Source: DAOTYX01 sp034434635
GTDB lineage: Bacteria > Chloroflexota > Anaerolineae > B4-G1 > DUEL01
DNA: 57,806 bases
Direction: 5' to 3'
Assembly (NCBI GenBank): GCA_034434635.1
Contig: DAOTYX010000065.1
Coordinates: 1-57,806, forward strand
The position numbers and the translations under genes were made by a program. Of the stretch, positions 49,286-57,456 are shown one piece after another; position 1 is the first letter of the stretch, and every line of letters begins with the position of its first letter. The notes below the pieces were generated by a model. It did no database searches and was not told the DNA's origin. It worked only from the letters and a program-made list of their open reading frames with translations.

Positions 49286-51094
49286 CTACTCCTCCAATTT
49301 GAGCACCGCCAGGAAAGCCTCCTGCGGGATGACCACCTGGCCGAACTGCTTCATGCGCTTCTTGCCGGCCTTTTGCTTTTCCAGGAGTTTGCGCTTGCGC
49401 GTCACGTCGCCGCCGTAGCACTTGGCCAGCACGTCCTTGCGCAGCGCCTTCACCGTGGCGCGGGCGATAACCCGCCCACCGATGGCTGCCTGGATGGGCA
49501 CAACGAACAACTGGCGTGGGGTGACCTCTTTCATCTTGCGTACCAGGGCGGAGCCCTTCGCGTAAGCCTGGTCACGATGGACGATCAGCGCCAACGCGTC
49601 CACGGGTTGCTCGTTGACCAGGATGTCCATCTTCACCAGGTCCCCCGGCTGGTAGCCATCGAAGGCGTAGTCGAGCGAGGCGTACCCCCGGCTGAGCGAT
49701 TTGAGGCGGTCGTGCAGGTCAACGATCATCTCCGCCAAAGGCATGCGGTAATGCAACACCACCCGGCGTGGGTCGAGGTACTCCGTCGTGCCCACCTCGG
49801 CGCGACGGCGGGTCATCAACTCCATGATCGGGCCAATGTACTCGGTGGGCGTGAAGATCTGCACGCGCATCCACGGCTCACGGATCTCGCGGATGACCGC
49901 CGGATCGGGTAGGTCCGCCGGGCTGGAGACCTCCACGACATCGCCCGTGGTGGTGACCACCTGGTAGGCGACGCTGGGCGCGGTGGCGATCAGGTCGAGG
50001 TCGTACTCCCGCTCCAACCGCTCCTGGACGATCTCCATATGGAACAGGCCGAGGAAGCCGCAGCGGAAGCCGAACTGCAGGGCCTGTGAGGTCTCCGGCT
50101 CGAAGGTGAGCGCGGCGTCGTTGAGTTGCAGTTTCTCCAGCGCGTCCCGCAGGTCGTTGTACCCTTCGGTCTCGGTGGGGTAGATGCCGGCGAAGACCAT
50201 CGGCTTGGCCGGGCGGTAGCCGGGCAGGGGGGTGGGCGCTGGCGTGCGGGCGTCGGTGAGCGTGTCGCCGACGCGACACTCGCGCACGCTCTTGAGGCCC
50301 GTGGCGACATACCCCACATCCCCCGCCTCGAGCCGGCCGGTGGGCTGCATCTGTGGGGCGAAGATACCCACCTCGACCGGCTCTGTCTCCGCGCCCGAGG
50401 CCATCAGACGCAGCGGATGGCCTGTGTTGACGCTCCCATCCATGACCCGCACATAGGCCACAACCCCCTTGTAAGGGTCGTAGTGGGAGTCGAAGATGAG
50501 CGCGCGCAGCGGATCGTCGGCCCGGCCGGTCGGGGGCGGGATGCGCTGCACGATCGCCTCCAGCACCGCGGGGACGTTGGTGCCCTCCTTGGCCGAGACC
50601 CGCAGCACGTCCGTGGCGGGGACGCCCAGCAGGTCGGCCAGTTCGGCGGCGATCTCGTCGGGGCGGGCGGAAGCCAGGTCAATCTTGTTGACCAGCGGGA
50701 TGATCTCCAGGTCGGCCTCGAGCGCCAGGTAGAGGTTGGCCAGCGTCTGCGCCTCGATGCCCTGCGTGGCGTCCACCACCAGCAGCGCTCCTTCGCAGGC
50801 GGCCAGCGCCCGACTGACCTCGTAGGAGAAGTCCACATGGCCGGGGGTGTCAATCAGGTTCAGTTCGTAGGCGAGGCCGTCGGCGGCCTGGTACATCATC
50901 CGCACCGCCGAGGCCTTGATGGTGACCCCCTTCTCCCGCTCCAGGTCCATCGTGTCCAGCACCTGCTCGGTCATTTCCCGCGCCGAGAGGGTGCCGGTGA
51001 TCTCCAGCAGGCGGTCGGCCAGGGTGGACTTGCCGTGGTCCACGTGGGCGATAATGCAGAAGTTACGAATCCGTGCCGGCTCCACGGCCTTCAT
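49286..51094 (-). CDS. lepA: Elongation factor 4
   Basis: Ribosomal back-translocase GTPase of 602 residues. IRNFCIIAHVDHGKSTLADRLLEI holds the P-loop (given here in part), DTPGHVDFSYEVSRAL G3, NKIDL G4; the EF-G-like domains follow and the LepA-specific C-terminal domain ends near KAGKKRMKQFGQVVIPQEAF. The ATG at 51092-51094 overlaps the promoter -10 box; GTG at 51083-51085 is an alternative start that would make the mRNA leaderless. lepA heads an operon with the zinc-ribbon protein, an MFS transporter and probably the peptidase and RidA genes. Confidence 0.97.
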   Translation of the reverse strand: MKAVEPARIRNFCIIAHVDHGKSTLADRLLEITGTLSAREMTEQVLDTMDLEREKGVTIKASAVRMMYQAADGLAYELNLIDTPGHVDFSYEVSRALAACEGALLVVDATQGIEAQTLANLYLALEADLEIIPLVNKIDLASARPDEIAAELADLLGVPATDVLRVSAKEGTNVPAVLEAIVQRIPPPTGRADDPLRALIFDSHYDPYKGVVAYVRVMDGSVNTGHPLRLMASGAETEPVEVGIFAPQMQPTGRLEAGDVGYVATGLKSVRECRVGDTLTDARTPAPTPLPGYRPAKPMVFAGIYPTETEGYNDLRDALEKLQLNDAALTFEPETSQALQFGFRCGFLGLFHMEIVQERLEREYDLDLIATAPSVAYQVVTTTGDVVEVSSPADLPDPAVIREIREPWMRVQIFTPTEYIGPIMELMTRRRAEVGTTEYLDPRRVVLHYRMPLAEMIVDLHDRLKSLSRGYASLDYAFDGYQPGDLVKMDILVNEQPVDALALIVHRDQAYAKGSALVRKMKEVTPRQLFVVPIQAAIGGRVIARATVKALRKDVLAKCYGGDVTRKRKLLEKQKAGKKRMKQFGQVVIPQEAFLAVLKLEE

Positions 51095-51120
51095 TCTAGC
51101 AGGGGCGGGAGGATTGTCAA
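51093..51120 (-). promoter_or_regulatory. lepA promoter overlapping its start codon
   Basis: Minus strand TTGACA (51115-51120), 16-nt spacer, TAGAAT (51093-51098). The last two bases of the -10 box are the first two of the lepA ATG, so transcription should begin near 51086, at or just before the in-frame GTG at 51085. No Shine-Dalgarno sequence precedes either codon. Confidence 0.65.
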
Positions 51121-51131
51121 GAAAGTGGGTG

Positions 51132-51187
51132 GTGGAGGTTGGAAGTTGGAAGTTGGAAGTTGGAGGTTGGAGGTTGGAGGTTGGATA
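51132..51187. repeat. Heptamer array of TTGGAAG/TTGGAGG units
   Basis: Consecutive 7-nt units, three TTGGAAG then three TTGGAGG, with a degenerate unit at each end. The array stands upstream of the lepA promoter. 51188-51213 is plain intergenic sequence. Confidence 0.9.
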
Positions 51188-51213
51188 CTGGTGGCAGCCG
51201 CTCGTTGCTATTG

Positions 51214-51311
51214 GCGTGGTGCGTGGTGCGTGGTGCGTGTTGCGTGTTGCGTGGTCCGTGGTCTGTGGTCTGTGGTCCGTCGTCCGTGGTCCGTGGTCCG
51301 TCGTCCGTGCT
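51214..51311. repeat. Fourteen tandem heptamers (GCGTGGT/CCGTGGT family)
   Basis: Exactly 14 units of 7 nt: GCGTGGT three times, GCGTGTT twice, GCGTGGT, CCGTGGT, CTGTGGT twice, CCGTCGT, CCGTGGT twice, CCGTCGT, CCGTGCT. The last base is also the last base of the MFS stop codon. The unit is the same as that at 8951-9023. Confidence 0.95.
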
Positions 51312-52585
51312 CACTGCCCATGGTTCGTCGTCAGCAGGATGCGGTCGAGTTCCTCCTGGGGGACTTCGAAGCGGAAGACCAGGCTGCCAGCCAGGAAGAG
51401 CAGCGCGGAGGCCACGAAGAGCGTCATGAAGCCGGCACGGTCCATCGAGGCGAGGGTGAAGCCGAAGAAGAGGGCGGCCAGGGCCCCAGCCAGGCCGGTG
51501 GACAGGTTGAGATAGGCCATGTACTGCCCGGCCTCCTCCGGCGGGACCAGCCCGCTGGCCAGCGCCGGCACCACCGCCACCAACGGGCCGGTCGCTGCGG
51601 CGCGGAGCGCGGCCAGCACGAGGAACAGGGCGAAGTCGGACGTGAAGCCCATGGCCAGCGTCGTGACGGCGGAGAGGACCAGGCCGACGAGAATCAGCCG
51701 GCGACGGCCGACCCGGTCGGAGACCAGGCCACAGGCGACCGCGGAGAGCATGGTCCAGACCAGGCTGAGCAGGCCCATCAGCCGCAGTGCCCGATCGGGG
51801 TTGACGGCGGGGAAGTAGACCTCGAAGAAGAAGCGGGCGAAGAACTGCATGCTGGTCAGGCCCATGTTGCCCAGGAGCGCGCCGAAGACCACCCAGAAGA
51901 AGACCGTCACACGTGTGCGGACGTGGAACATCTCCTTCAGCAGCGTGCGCAGGCGAACGGGCTGGGGGGCCAGGGCCGGAAGGTCGTGGCCGCGGATGGT
52001 CAGGCTGGTGACCACACCCGTGGCGGCGAAGACCAGGCCGATCAGCCACAATGCCAGAGGGGTCTGGCCAATCTCGTTCAGCCAGGTCACCAACCCCATC
52101 CCCAGCGCTGCGCCAAGCAGGGTGAACAGGCCCTGCAGGCCGGAGGCCAGGCCGCGCTGCCCCTCGGGGACCACGTCAACCAGCAGTGGCCACCAGGCGC
52201 CGTTGCTCACGTTGGTGAAGAACTGCATGCCGATGAAACTGCCGACGATCACCGGCAGCGCCGGGGGATAGCAGAGAGCGGTCGAGACGATGACCGGCAG
52301 CCCCAGGAGCGCGCCGAAAAGGATGCCGGGAGTGCGCTTGCCCCAGCGGTGGGCCGTGCGGTCGCTGACCAGGCCTGCCAGGAGGCTCGTCACGATGCCG
52401 ACCATGCTGCCCAGGAAACCGATCAGGCCGACAATCGGCCCCCGCCAGTCCGTGACAGCCCTTTCGACCAGCGCAGGGAGCAGGGCGTTGTTGTAGGAGA
52501 CCCAGACGAAGTTCGCACCGAGCATGAGCGCGGAGAGGCCCAGCAGGAAGCCGAGAGACCTGGTGGTTGAAGAAGGTGTTTTCAA
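51311..52585 (-). CDS. MFS transporter (GPH-like)
   Basis: 424 residues with 12 helices. GLVSDRTAHRWGKRTPGILF after helix 2 resembles the GPH sugar-symporter motif, and GLVSDRVGRRRLILVG is the second-half counterpart. VWVSYNNALLPALVER in helix 1 is typical of a sugar transporter group. The start is a TTG (52583-52585) with GGGAGGG eight bases upstream; no ATG is suitably placed. The GH13 enzyme is encoded nearby, so oligosaccharide transport is possible. Its stop touches a heptamer array. Confidence 0.85.
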   Translation of the reverse strand: MKTPSSTTRSLGFLLGLSALMLGANFVWVSYNNALLPALVERAVTDWRGPIVGLIGFLGSMVGIVTSLLAGLVSDRTAHRWGKRTPGILFGALLGLPVIVSTALCYPPALPVIVGSFIGMQFFTNVSNGAWWPLLVDVVPEGQRGLASGLQGLFTLLGAALGMGLVTWLNEIGQTPLALWLIGLVFAATGVVTSLTIRGHDLPALAPQPVRLRTLLKEMFHVRTRVTVFFWVVFGALLGNMGLTSMQFFARFFFEVYFPAVNPDRALRLMGLLSLVWTMLSAVACGLVSDRVGRRRLILVGLVLSAVTTLAMGFTSDFALFLVLAALRAAATGPLVAVVPALASGLVPPEEAGQYMAYLNLSTGLAGALAALFFGFTLASMDRAGFMTLFVASALLFLAGSLVFRFEVPQEELDRILLTTNHGQ

Positions 52586-52754
52586 TGGCGCACCCTCCCA
52601 GGTTCCAGATTGCCCCTGTCCGGCAGGGGTTGTTCATCGGGTTGTGGGCGCATCCCTCTCTGGCACGGGCTGAATCGTGCCACGCAGGACAGCCGGCTCC
52701 GCCGCATCCACCAGCAGGCGTGAGATGAAGGGACGGATGGGATGCAACGGCTTC

Positions 52755-53081
52755 TCACCTGGTGAAAAAGAACTCCCAGTCCCGCAATACCTCCCCCTCG
52801 TTGATGCGCTGGGCCAGCATGTACGCGTCAATCGCGTCAAACAGCGCCAGCAATGCGGAGGCCAGCAGCGGCAGGCTGCAGCATACGATCCCCACCCAGG
52901 CCAGGCCCATCTCGGGCAGGCCCGTCGGCACGTAAAACAGAAAACAGGCTAACAGGCCCAGCCCCAGGCGGACGACGATGAAGACGATGCCCTTGAGCGT
53001 CTGGCCATTGTAGATCGCCCCCAGGCCGAGCAGCAGGCTGAGGATAGCGGCCAGGATGGGTTCTTTGGCTTTCCTCTCCAT
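52755..53081 (-). CDS. Small membrane protein (TM2-like)
   Basis: 108 residues. After MERKAKEP come helices at about 9-25 (ILAAILSLLLGLGAIYNG), 32-52 and 60-85, then a charged tail with DAYMLAQRINEGEVLRDW. The LSLLLGLGAIYNGQTLKGIVF segment resembles TM2/DUF5683-type membrane proteins. The ATG has AAGGAGCG upstream. The gap 52586-52754 on its 3' side holds no gene that I can support. Confidence 0.7.
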   Translation of the reverse strand: MERKAKEPILAAILSLLLGLGAIYNGQTLKGIVFIVVRLGLGLLACFLFYVPTGLPEMGLAWVGIVCCSLPLLASALLALFDAIDAYMLAQRINEGEVLRDWEFFFTR

Positions 53082-53164
53082 TCTCCACGCTCCTTTCGTG
53101 ATCACTGTACCCGGTTCGTTGCGAGCCCCCGAAGGGGACGAAACAATCTCCACAAGCCATTGCT

Positions 53165-53182
53165 GAATCTGCTCAATCTGCT
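53165..53182. repeat. Short nonamer repeat copy related to 43137-43226
   Basis: GAATCTGCT CAATCTGCT followed by GACCGATTCCT, the same unit and end boundary as at 43137-43226 (which ends GATAGATTCCT). It lies between the small membrane protein and GH13 genes. Confidence 0.8.
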
Positions 53183-53271
53183 GACCGATTCCTCGCTTTC
53201 GGCACCGCGAACCAGGAACAACACTCAAGAGGGAGACCAGATGACGACTGGGCAAATCCCCCAAGCCCCCC

Positions 53272-53299
53272 TTGCGCCCGCCGCGACTTGTGGTATCCT
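53272..53299 (+). promoter_or_regulatory. Possible promoter of the GH13 gene
   Basis: TTGCGC (53272-53277), 16-nt spacer, TATCCT (53294-53299), about 19 nt before the ATG at 53318. A modest match, but it resembles the TTGCGC/TTGCCC promoters at 13197 and 10443. Confidence 0.45.
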
Positions 53300-53317
53300 C
53301 TCCACTGGGAGACGAGA

Positions 53318-55195
53318 ATGGATCTGAAAGAGACCAAGTTCTACGACACCGTGGGTTTTCTCTACCCCTATGACCTGCGCTACGACCCCGCCGACCGCGC
53401 GCACTGCAACCCTCTGCCCGACGGACGGGTGGAGTTCCGCCTGTGGACGCAGCACGGCTTCGCCTCTGCCACGCTGGTCTACAACGACGGCGACGTTCGC
53501 GGCGCGCCGCTCTCCCTCATCGCCCACGACCGCCGTTTCCTCTATTGGGAGACGGTCATCCGCCCTGCCCGGCCTCGCCTCACCTATTCCTTTGCCCTGA
53601 AGACCGAGGACGGGCGCATCGTTTATTTCTGCCGACACGGGGTGGACCACGCCGTCGAGCCGCTCGACCGCTGGAGCCTTGACCTGGAGAGCGCGTCGCC
53701 CTTCACCACGCCCGCCTGGATGCACGGCGCCGTGGTCTACCAGATCTTCCCGGAGCGCTTCGCCAACGGCGACCCCACCAACGACCCGCCGGGCACGGTC
53801 CCCTGGGGTTCGCCTCCCCACTGGCTCCAGTTTCAGGGCGGCGACCTGGCCGGCATCACCGCCCACCTCGACTACCTGCAGGACCTGGGGGTGGAGGTGC
53901 TCTACCTGAACCCCATCAACGCCTCTCCCTCCACCCACAAGTACGACGCGGTGGACTTCTACCACGTTGACCCCGCCTTCGGCGGGGACGCGGCGCTCCA
54001 CGCCCTGGTCGAAGCACTGCACGAGCGCGGGATGCACCTTATCGTTGACGCCTCGTTCAATCACTGCCACCCGCGCTTCTTCGCCTTCCAGGATGTGCTC
54101 CAGCGCGGTCCGGCCTCTCCCTATTGGGACTGGTTCACCATCTACGAGTACCCGCTAAAGGTGCGCTACCGCCCCCATCGCGGGTCTGAGCAGACCCCGC
54201 GCGCCGCCCAGTACCGCCACTGGCTGGAGACCTTCCCCCAGGCGACCGGCATCCCCATCGAGATCGCGCATGACGAGGGACCGCTGCTGGAGCCCACCTA
54301 CCTGGCCTGGTATGGCGTGCCGAACATGCCCAAACTGAACCAGCGCAATCCCGCCACCCGCGCCTACTTCCTCGACGTGGCCACCCACTGGCTGCGCGAG
54401 TTCCGCATTGACGGCTGGCGGATGGACGTGGCCCGTCACATCGAGCCGGACTTCTGGCAGGACTTCCGCCGCGTCTGCAAGACGGTCAACCCAGACTGCT
54501 ACCTGCTGGCGGAGATCTGGGGCAACACCGCCCCCTGGCTTCAGGGAGACCAGTTCGACGCGACGATGAACTACATCCTGCGCGACCTCTGCGTGGCTTA
54601 CTTCGCCCGAACGGAGATGGACACGCCGACCTTCCTGGACGGCGTCACGCGCATGCTCTTCCTCTACGCCCCGCAGGTGACCGCCGTGACGTACAACCTG
54701 GTCTCCAGCCACGATGTGGAACGGTTCCTCTTCCTGGCCGGGGAGGACGTCCGCCGCCTGCGGCTGGCGTTGCAATTCCTGCTCACCATTCCCGGGGCGC
54801 CGGCCATCTACTACGGGGATGAGATCGGCCTGAGCGGCGGCGCCGACCCCGATTGTCGCCGCGCTTTTCCGTGGCATCAGCCGGAGAGTTGGGACCGCGA
54901 GACGCTGGAGATGACCCGTGCGCTGATCCATCTCCGGCGCACTCATCCGGCGCTGCGGCATGGGGACTGGCGGGTGGTCTGGAGCGATGACGCGGCTTTC
55001 GCCGCCGAGCGGGTTGCTGAAGAGGAGCGACTGCTGGTGGTGATCAACCGTGGGGAAGATGTCGGCCGTGCAGTCCTGCCGCTGGCTCACACCACCCCCA
55101 CCCTGCTGTGGGGCACAGCCAGCGTGCGGTCGGATGAAACCCACCTGGTAGTGGAAAACCTGCCCCCCTGGAGCATGACCCTCCTCGCCCTCTGA
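53318..55195 (+). CDS. GH13 alpha-glycosidase (neopullulanase/cyclomaltodextrinase type)
   Basis: 625-residue cytosolic enzyme acting on alpha-glucans or maltodextrins. An N-terminal beta domain (about 15-125, like CBM34) comes before the barrel, which opens AWMHGAVVYQIFPERFANGD. Catalytic residues by position are Asp370 (GWRMDVARH, nucleophile), Glu399 (LAEIWGN, acid) and Asp466 (SSHDVERF). VDFYHVDPAFGG and LIVDASFNHCHP (region I) also fit, and a short beta C-domain ends the protein. The catalytic set is complete. No signal peptide. The ATG has GGGAGACGAG upstream; an in-frame start 30 nt earlier overlaps the -10 region. Confidence 0.93.
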   Translation: MDLKETKFYDTVGFLYPYDLRYDPADRAHCNPLPDGRVEFRLWTQHGFASATLVYNDGDVRGAPLSLIAHDRRFLYWETVIRPARPRLTYSFALKTEDGRIVYFCRHGVDHAVEPLDRWSLDLESASPFTTPAWMHGAVVYQIFPERFANGDPTNDPPGTVPWGSPPHWLQFQGGDLAGITAHLDYLQDLGVEVLYLNPINASPSTHKYDAVDFYHVDPAFGGDAALHALVEALHERGMHLIVDASFNHCHPRFFAFQDVLQRGPASPYWDWFTIYEYPLKVRYRPHRGSEQTPRAAQYRHWLETFPQATGIPIEIAHDEGPLLEPTYLAWYGVPNMPKLNQRNPATRAYFLDVATHWLREFRIDGWRMDVARHIEPDFWQDFRRVCKTVNPDCYLLAEIWGNTAPWLQGDQFDATMNYILRDLCVAYFARTEMDTPTFLDGVTRMLFLYAPQVTAVTYNLVSSHDVERFLFLAGEDVRRLRLALQFLLTIPGAPAIYYGDEIGLSGGADPDCRRAFPWHQPESWDRETLEMTRALIHLRRTHPALRHGDWRVVWSDDAAFAAERVAEEERLLVVINRGEDVGRAVLPLAHTTPTLLWGTASVRSDETHLVVENLPPWSMTLLAL

Positions 55196-55202
55196 CGCCA
55201 TG

Positions 55203-56498
55203 TCATCGCGCCTCCACCTCCCCCAACGGCAGCACCACCACGAACCGGCTCCCTCGCCCCTGGACGCTCTCCGCCCACACCCGTCCACCGTGCTGTTCCA
55301 CCAGTCCCTTGACCACTGAGAGGCCCAGCCCGACCCCGCCGTAGCGCCGCTTCATGTGTTCCTCCACCTGCTCGAAGGGCTGGAAGATGCGCTCCAACTG
55401 TTCCTGGGGGATACCGATGCCGGTATCCGCCACGGCGATCTGGGCCTGGTTACGGCGTTGGGTCACCGTCACCTGCACCCGCCCGTCCCAGGGGGTGAAC
55501 TTGACGGCGTTGGAGAGCAGGTTGTCGAGCACCAGCCGCACCTTGTCCCGGTCGGCGCACAGGATCACCGGGCTGGCAGGCACCTGCATCTGGAGATGAA
55601 CCCCATTGGCCTCGGCCAGTGAACGGTATCCCTCGCACGCCGCCTTCACCTCCTCGCGCAGGTCGAACGGCGTGCAGGCCAGTTCCACTTCCCCCGTCTC
55701 CAGGTAGCGCAGGTTGATCATCGTGTCAATGATCTGCCGCAGGCGCATCGCCGCCCGCAGCACGACATCCAGTTGCGGGCCTGTCTGGTCATCCAGCCGT
55801 TCGCGCAACAGGGCACTGTAGCCCAGGATCAGGCTGAGCGGCGTGCGCAGTTCGTGCGAGGCGATAGCGATGACGTCCGACTTCAGGCGGTCCAGTTGTC
55901 CCAACTGCTCGTAGGCAGCGCGCAGTTCTTCCACCAACCGGGCGTTCTCGATAGCGACGGCGGCCTGGGCGGCCAGCGCGGTCAGCACCTCCACGTCCTC
56001 CGCCGTGAACCCCCCGCTGCCGCGCTTGTTGACGGCTTCCAGGACCCCCACAGGGTGCTGCAGGATCTTCATCGGCACGGCCAGCAACGAGCGGGTCTCG
56101 AAGCCGATCTGCGTCCCCACAGCGCTGTAGTGACGGCGGTCACGGCGCACATCGGCGATGACCGCCGGCTCGCCGGAGCGGAGCACCGCGCCCGCGATGC
56201 TGCCTTCCACAGGCACTGGTATATCGCTCAACTGATTGCCGACATCGCTGCTGGCCGCGCGGAAGCGCAACTCGCCCGTGCGCTTGTCCAGCAACAGGAT
56301 GGAGGCCGATTCGCTATCGGTGAGTTCGGCGCCGAGGGAGACGATGCGGTGCAACAGCGGTTCCAATGCCATCAGGCCGGTCAACTCGCGGCTGATCTCC
56401 AGGATACGCTCCATACGCCGGAGCGCGTCGCGCAGCCGCTCGTTCTCCTGCTGCAGTTCCGAAGAGTCTCTTGATGGTGCAGATGACCGATTGTCCAT
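55203..56498 (-). CDS. GAF-domain sensor histidine kinase (soluble)
   Basis: 431 residues with no membrane helix. A coiled start (SSELQQENERLRDALRRMER) is followed by a GAF domain (about 35-185, with ASILLLDKRTGELRF and LLAVPMKI), HisKA with ASHELRTPLSLILGYS and His215, and HATPase with NLLSNAVKFTP, DTGIGIPQEQ, GGVGLGLSVVK. Cytoplasmic sensing of a small ligand or redox state is likely. No response regulator is next to it. The ATG overlaps the tlyA stop by one base (TGATG), chosen over a TTG 27 nt upstream. Confidence 0.92.
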   Translation of the reverse strand: MDNRSSAPSRDSSELQQENERLRDALRRMERILEISRELTGLMALEPLLHRIVSLGAELTDSESASILLLDKRTGELRFRAASSDVGNQLSDIPVPVEGSIAGAVLRSGEPAVIADVRRDRRHYSAVGTQIGFETRSLLAVPMKILQHPVGVLEAVNKRGSGGFTAEDVEVLTALAAQAAVAIENARLVEELRAAYEQLGQLDRLKSDVIAIASHELRTPLSLILGYSALLRERLDDQTGPQLDVVLRAAMRLRQIIDTMINLRYLETGEVELACTPFDLREEVKAACEGYRSLAEANGVHLQMQVPASPVILCADRDKVRLVLDNLLSNAVKFTPWDGRVQVTVTQRRNQAQIAVADTGIGIPQEQLERIFQPFEQVEEHMKRRYGGVGLGLSVVKGLVEQHGGRVWAESVQGRGSRFVVVLPLGEVEAR

Positions 56499-57286
56499 CA
56501 ACGCTTTTCCACTTCCTTCAGGCAACCCAGGATGGTTGCCTCAGACGGCAGAGGCTCCCCCCCTCTCTGCCACCACCCCAGGAACTCGACATTGCCGGCG
56601 GGCCCGCGCAGCGGCGAGGCCATCAGCCCGCGCAAGGCCAACCCCAGGTTTGCTGCTATGTCCACGACCTGGTGCAGCACCGCGCTATGGACCGCCGGGT
56701 CGCGCACCACGCCGCCGCGGGCCACCTGTCGTCTGCCGGCCTCGAACTGTGGCTTCACCAGCGCCAGCACCTGCCCTTCAGGCTTGAGCCAGCCTACCGC
56801 CGCCCGCAAGATCAGCCCCAGCGAGATGAACGAGACGTCCGCCACCACCAGGTCCACTGGCTCCGCCAGGCGCTCCAGGTAGCGGGCGTTGGTGCGCTCC
56901 ATCACCACCACGCGCGGGTCGTTGCGCAGCCGCCAGTCCAGTTGCCCGTACCCCACGTCGATCGCGTAGACGCGGGCGGCGCCGTGCTGCAACAGGCAGT
57001 CGGTGAAGCCGCCAGTGGAGGCCCCCACGTCCGCCGCCACCCACCCGCGCACGTCCACCGCGAAGCGCGCCAGCGCCGCGGCCAGTTTCTCCCCTCCACG
57101 GCTGACGAAACGCGGTCGTGCGGCCAGGGCCAGCGGAGCATCTGTGGCCACCATCCGGCCTGGCCGATCGCAGACCTGCCCGGCGATGGAGACCTGTCCG
57201 GCCATGATGAGCCGCTGCGCCTGGGCCCGGCTGGGGGCCAATCCCCGCCGTACCAGCAACTGGTCCAGCCGCTCCTTCTCCATCAT
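56498..57286 (-). CDS. tlyA: TlyA-family rRNA 2'-O-methyltransferase
   Basis: 262 residues. An N-terminal S4 RNA-binding domain (ERLDQLLVRRGLAPSRAQAQ) is joined to an RrmJ-like methyltransferase. The SAM motif is VGASTGGFTDCLLQ, and the K-D-K-E-type residues are in SRGGEKL, VVADVSFISL and LVKPQFEAG. In mycobacteria TlyA methylates cytidines in 16S and 23S rRNA; the shorter type does only the 23S. Two ATG codons (57284-57286 and 57281-57283) are possible; a TTG two codons earlier is less likely. The gene may be leaderless and is coupled to the kinase gene. Confidence 0.93.
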   Translation of the reverse strand: MMEKERLDQLLVRRGLAPSRAQAQRLIMAGQVSIAGQVCDRPGRMVATDAPLALAARPRFVSRGGEKLAAALARFAVDVRGWVAADVGASTGGFTDCLLQHGAARVYAIDVGYGQLDWRLRNDPRVVVMERTNARYLERLAEPVDLVVADVSFISLGLILRAAVGWLKPEGQVLALVKPQFEAGRRQVARGGVVRDPAVHSAVLHQVVDIAANLGLALRGLMASPLRGPAGNVEFLGWWQRGGEPLPSEATILGCLKEVEKR

Positions 57287-57291
57287 GCTCA

Positions 57292-57320
57292 AGGATACTC
57301 TATCCCGTCAGTTTGGTCAA
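57292..57320 (-). promoter_or_regulatory. tlyA promoter, start site at the ATG
   Basis: Minus strand TTGACC (57315-57320), 17-nt spacer, TATCCT (57292-57297). The expected start lies about seven nt on, at 57285-57286, that is on the ATG itself, and no ribosome site exists between. Confidence 0.6.
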
Positions 57321-57402
57321 GCGGAGGGGTCTTCCCTTACCGTGTTGATCGAAGACTGCGCCCGAAAACGGCTGGAGAGAGTCAGCGGTTGAGCAGATGG
57401 AG

Positions 57403-57431
57403 TTGCCCAAATCTCTCCTTTCTGGTATCAT
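57403..57431 (+). promoter_or_regulatory. Promoter of the UbiA-family gene
   Basis: TTGCCC (57403-57408), 17-nt spacer, TATCAT (57426-57431); the ATG is at 57457 with AAAAGGAG upstream. It uses the same TTGCCC -35 and 17-nt spacer as the desulfurase promoter at 10443. Confidence 0.55.
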
Positions 57432-57456
57432 CCTCCAGGTACAAAAGGAGAACCGC

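Noticed and set aside
50126..52570. 814-codon plus-strand open frame over lepA and the MFS gene
   Set aside because: It crosses the heptamer arrays, giving repeated KLEVGSWRLEVGG-like peptide, and opposes two real genes.
52586..52754. Possible small gene in the gap between MFS and small membrane protein
   Set aside because: Short frames there have no ribosome site or conserved pattern; only a weak GGCACG/CGTGCC inverted repeat is visible.
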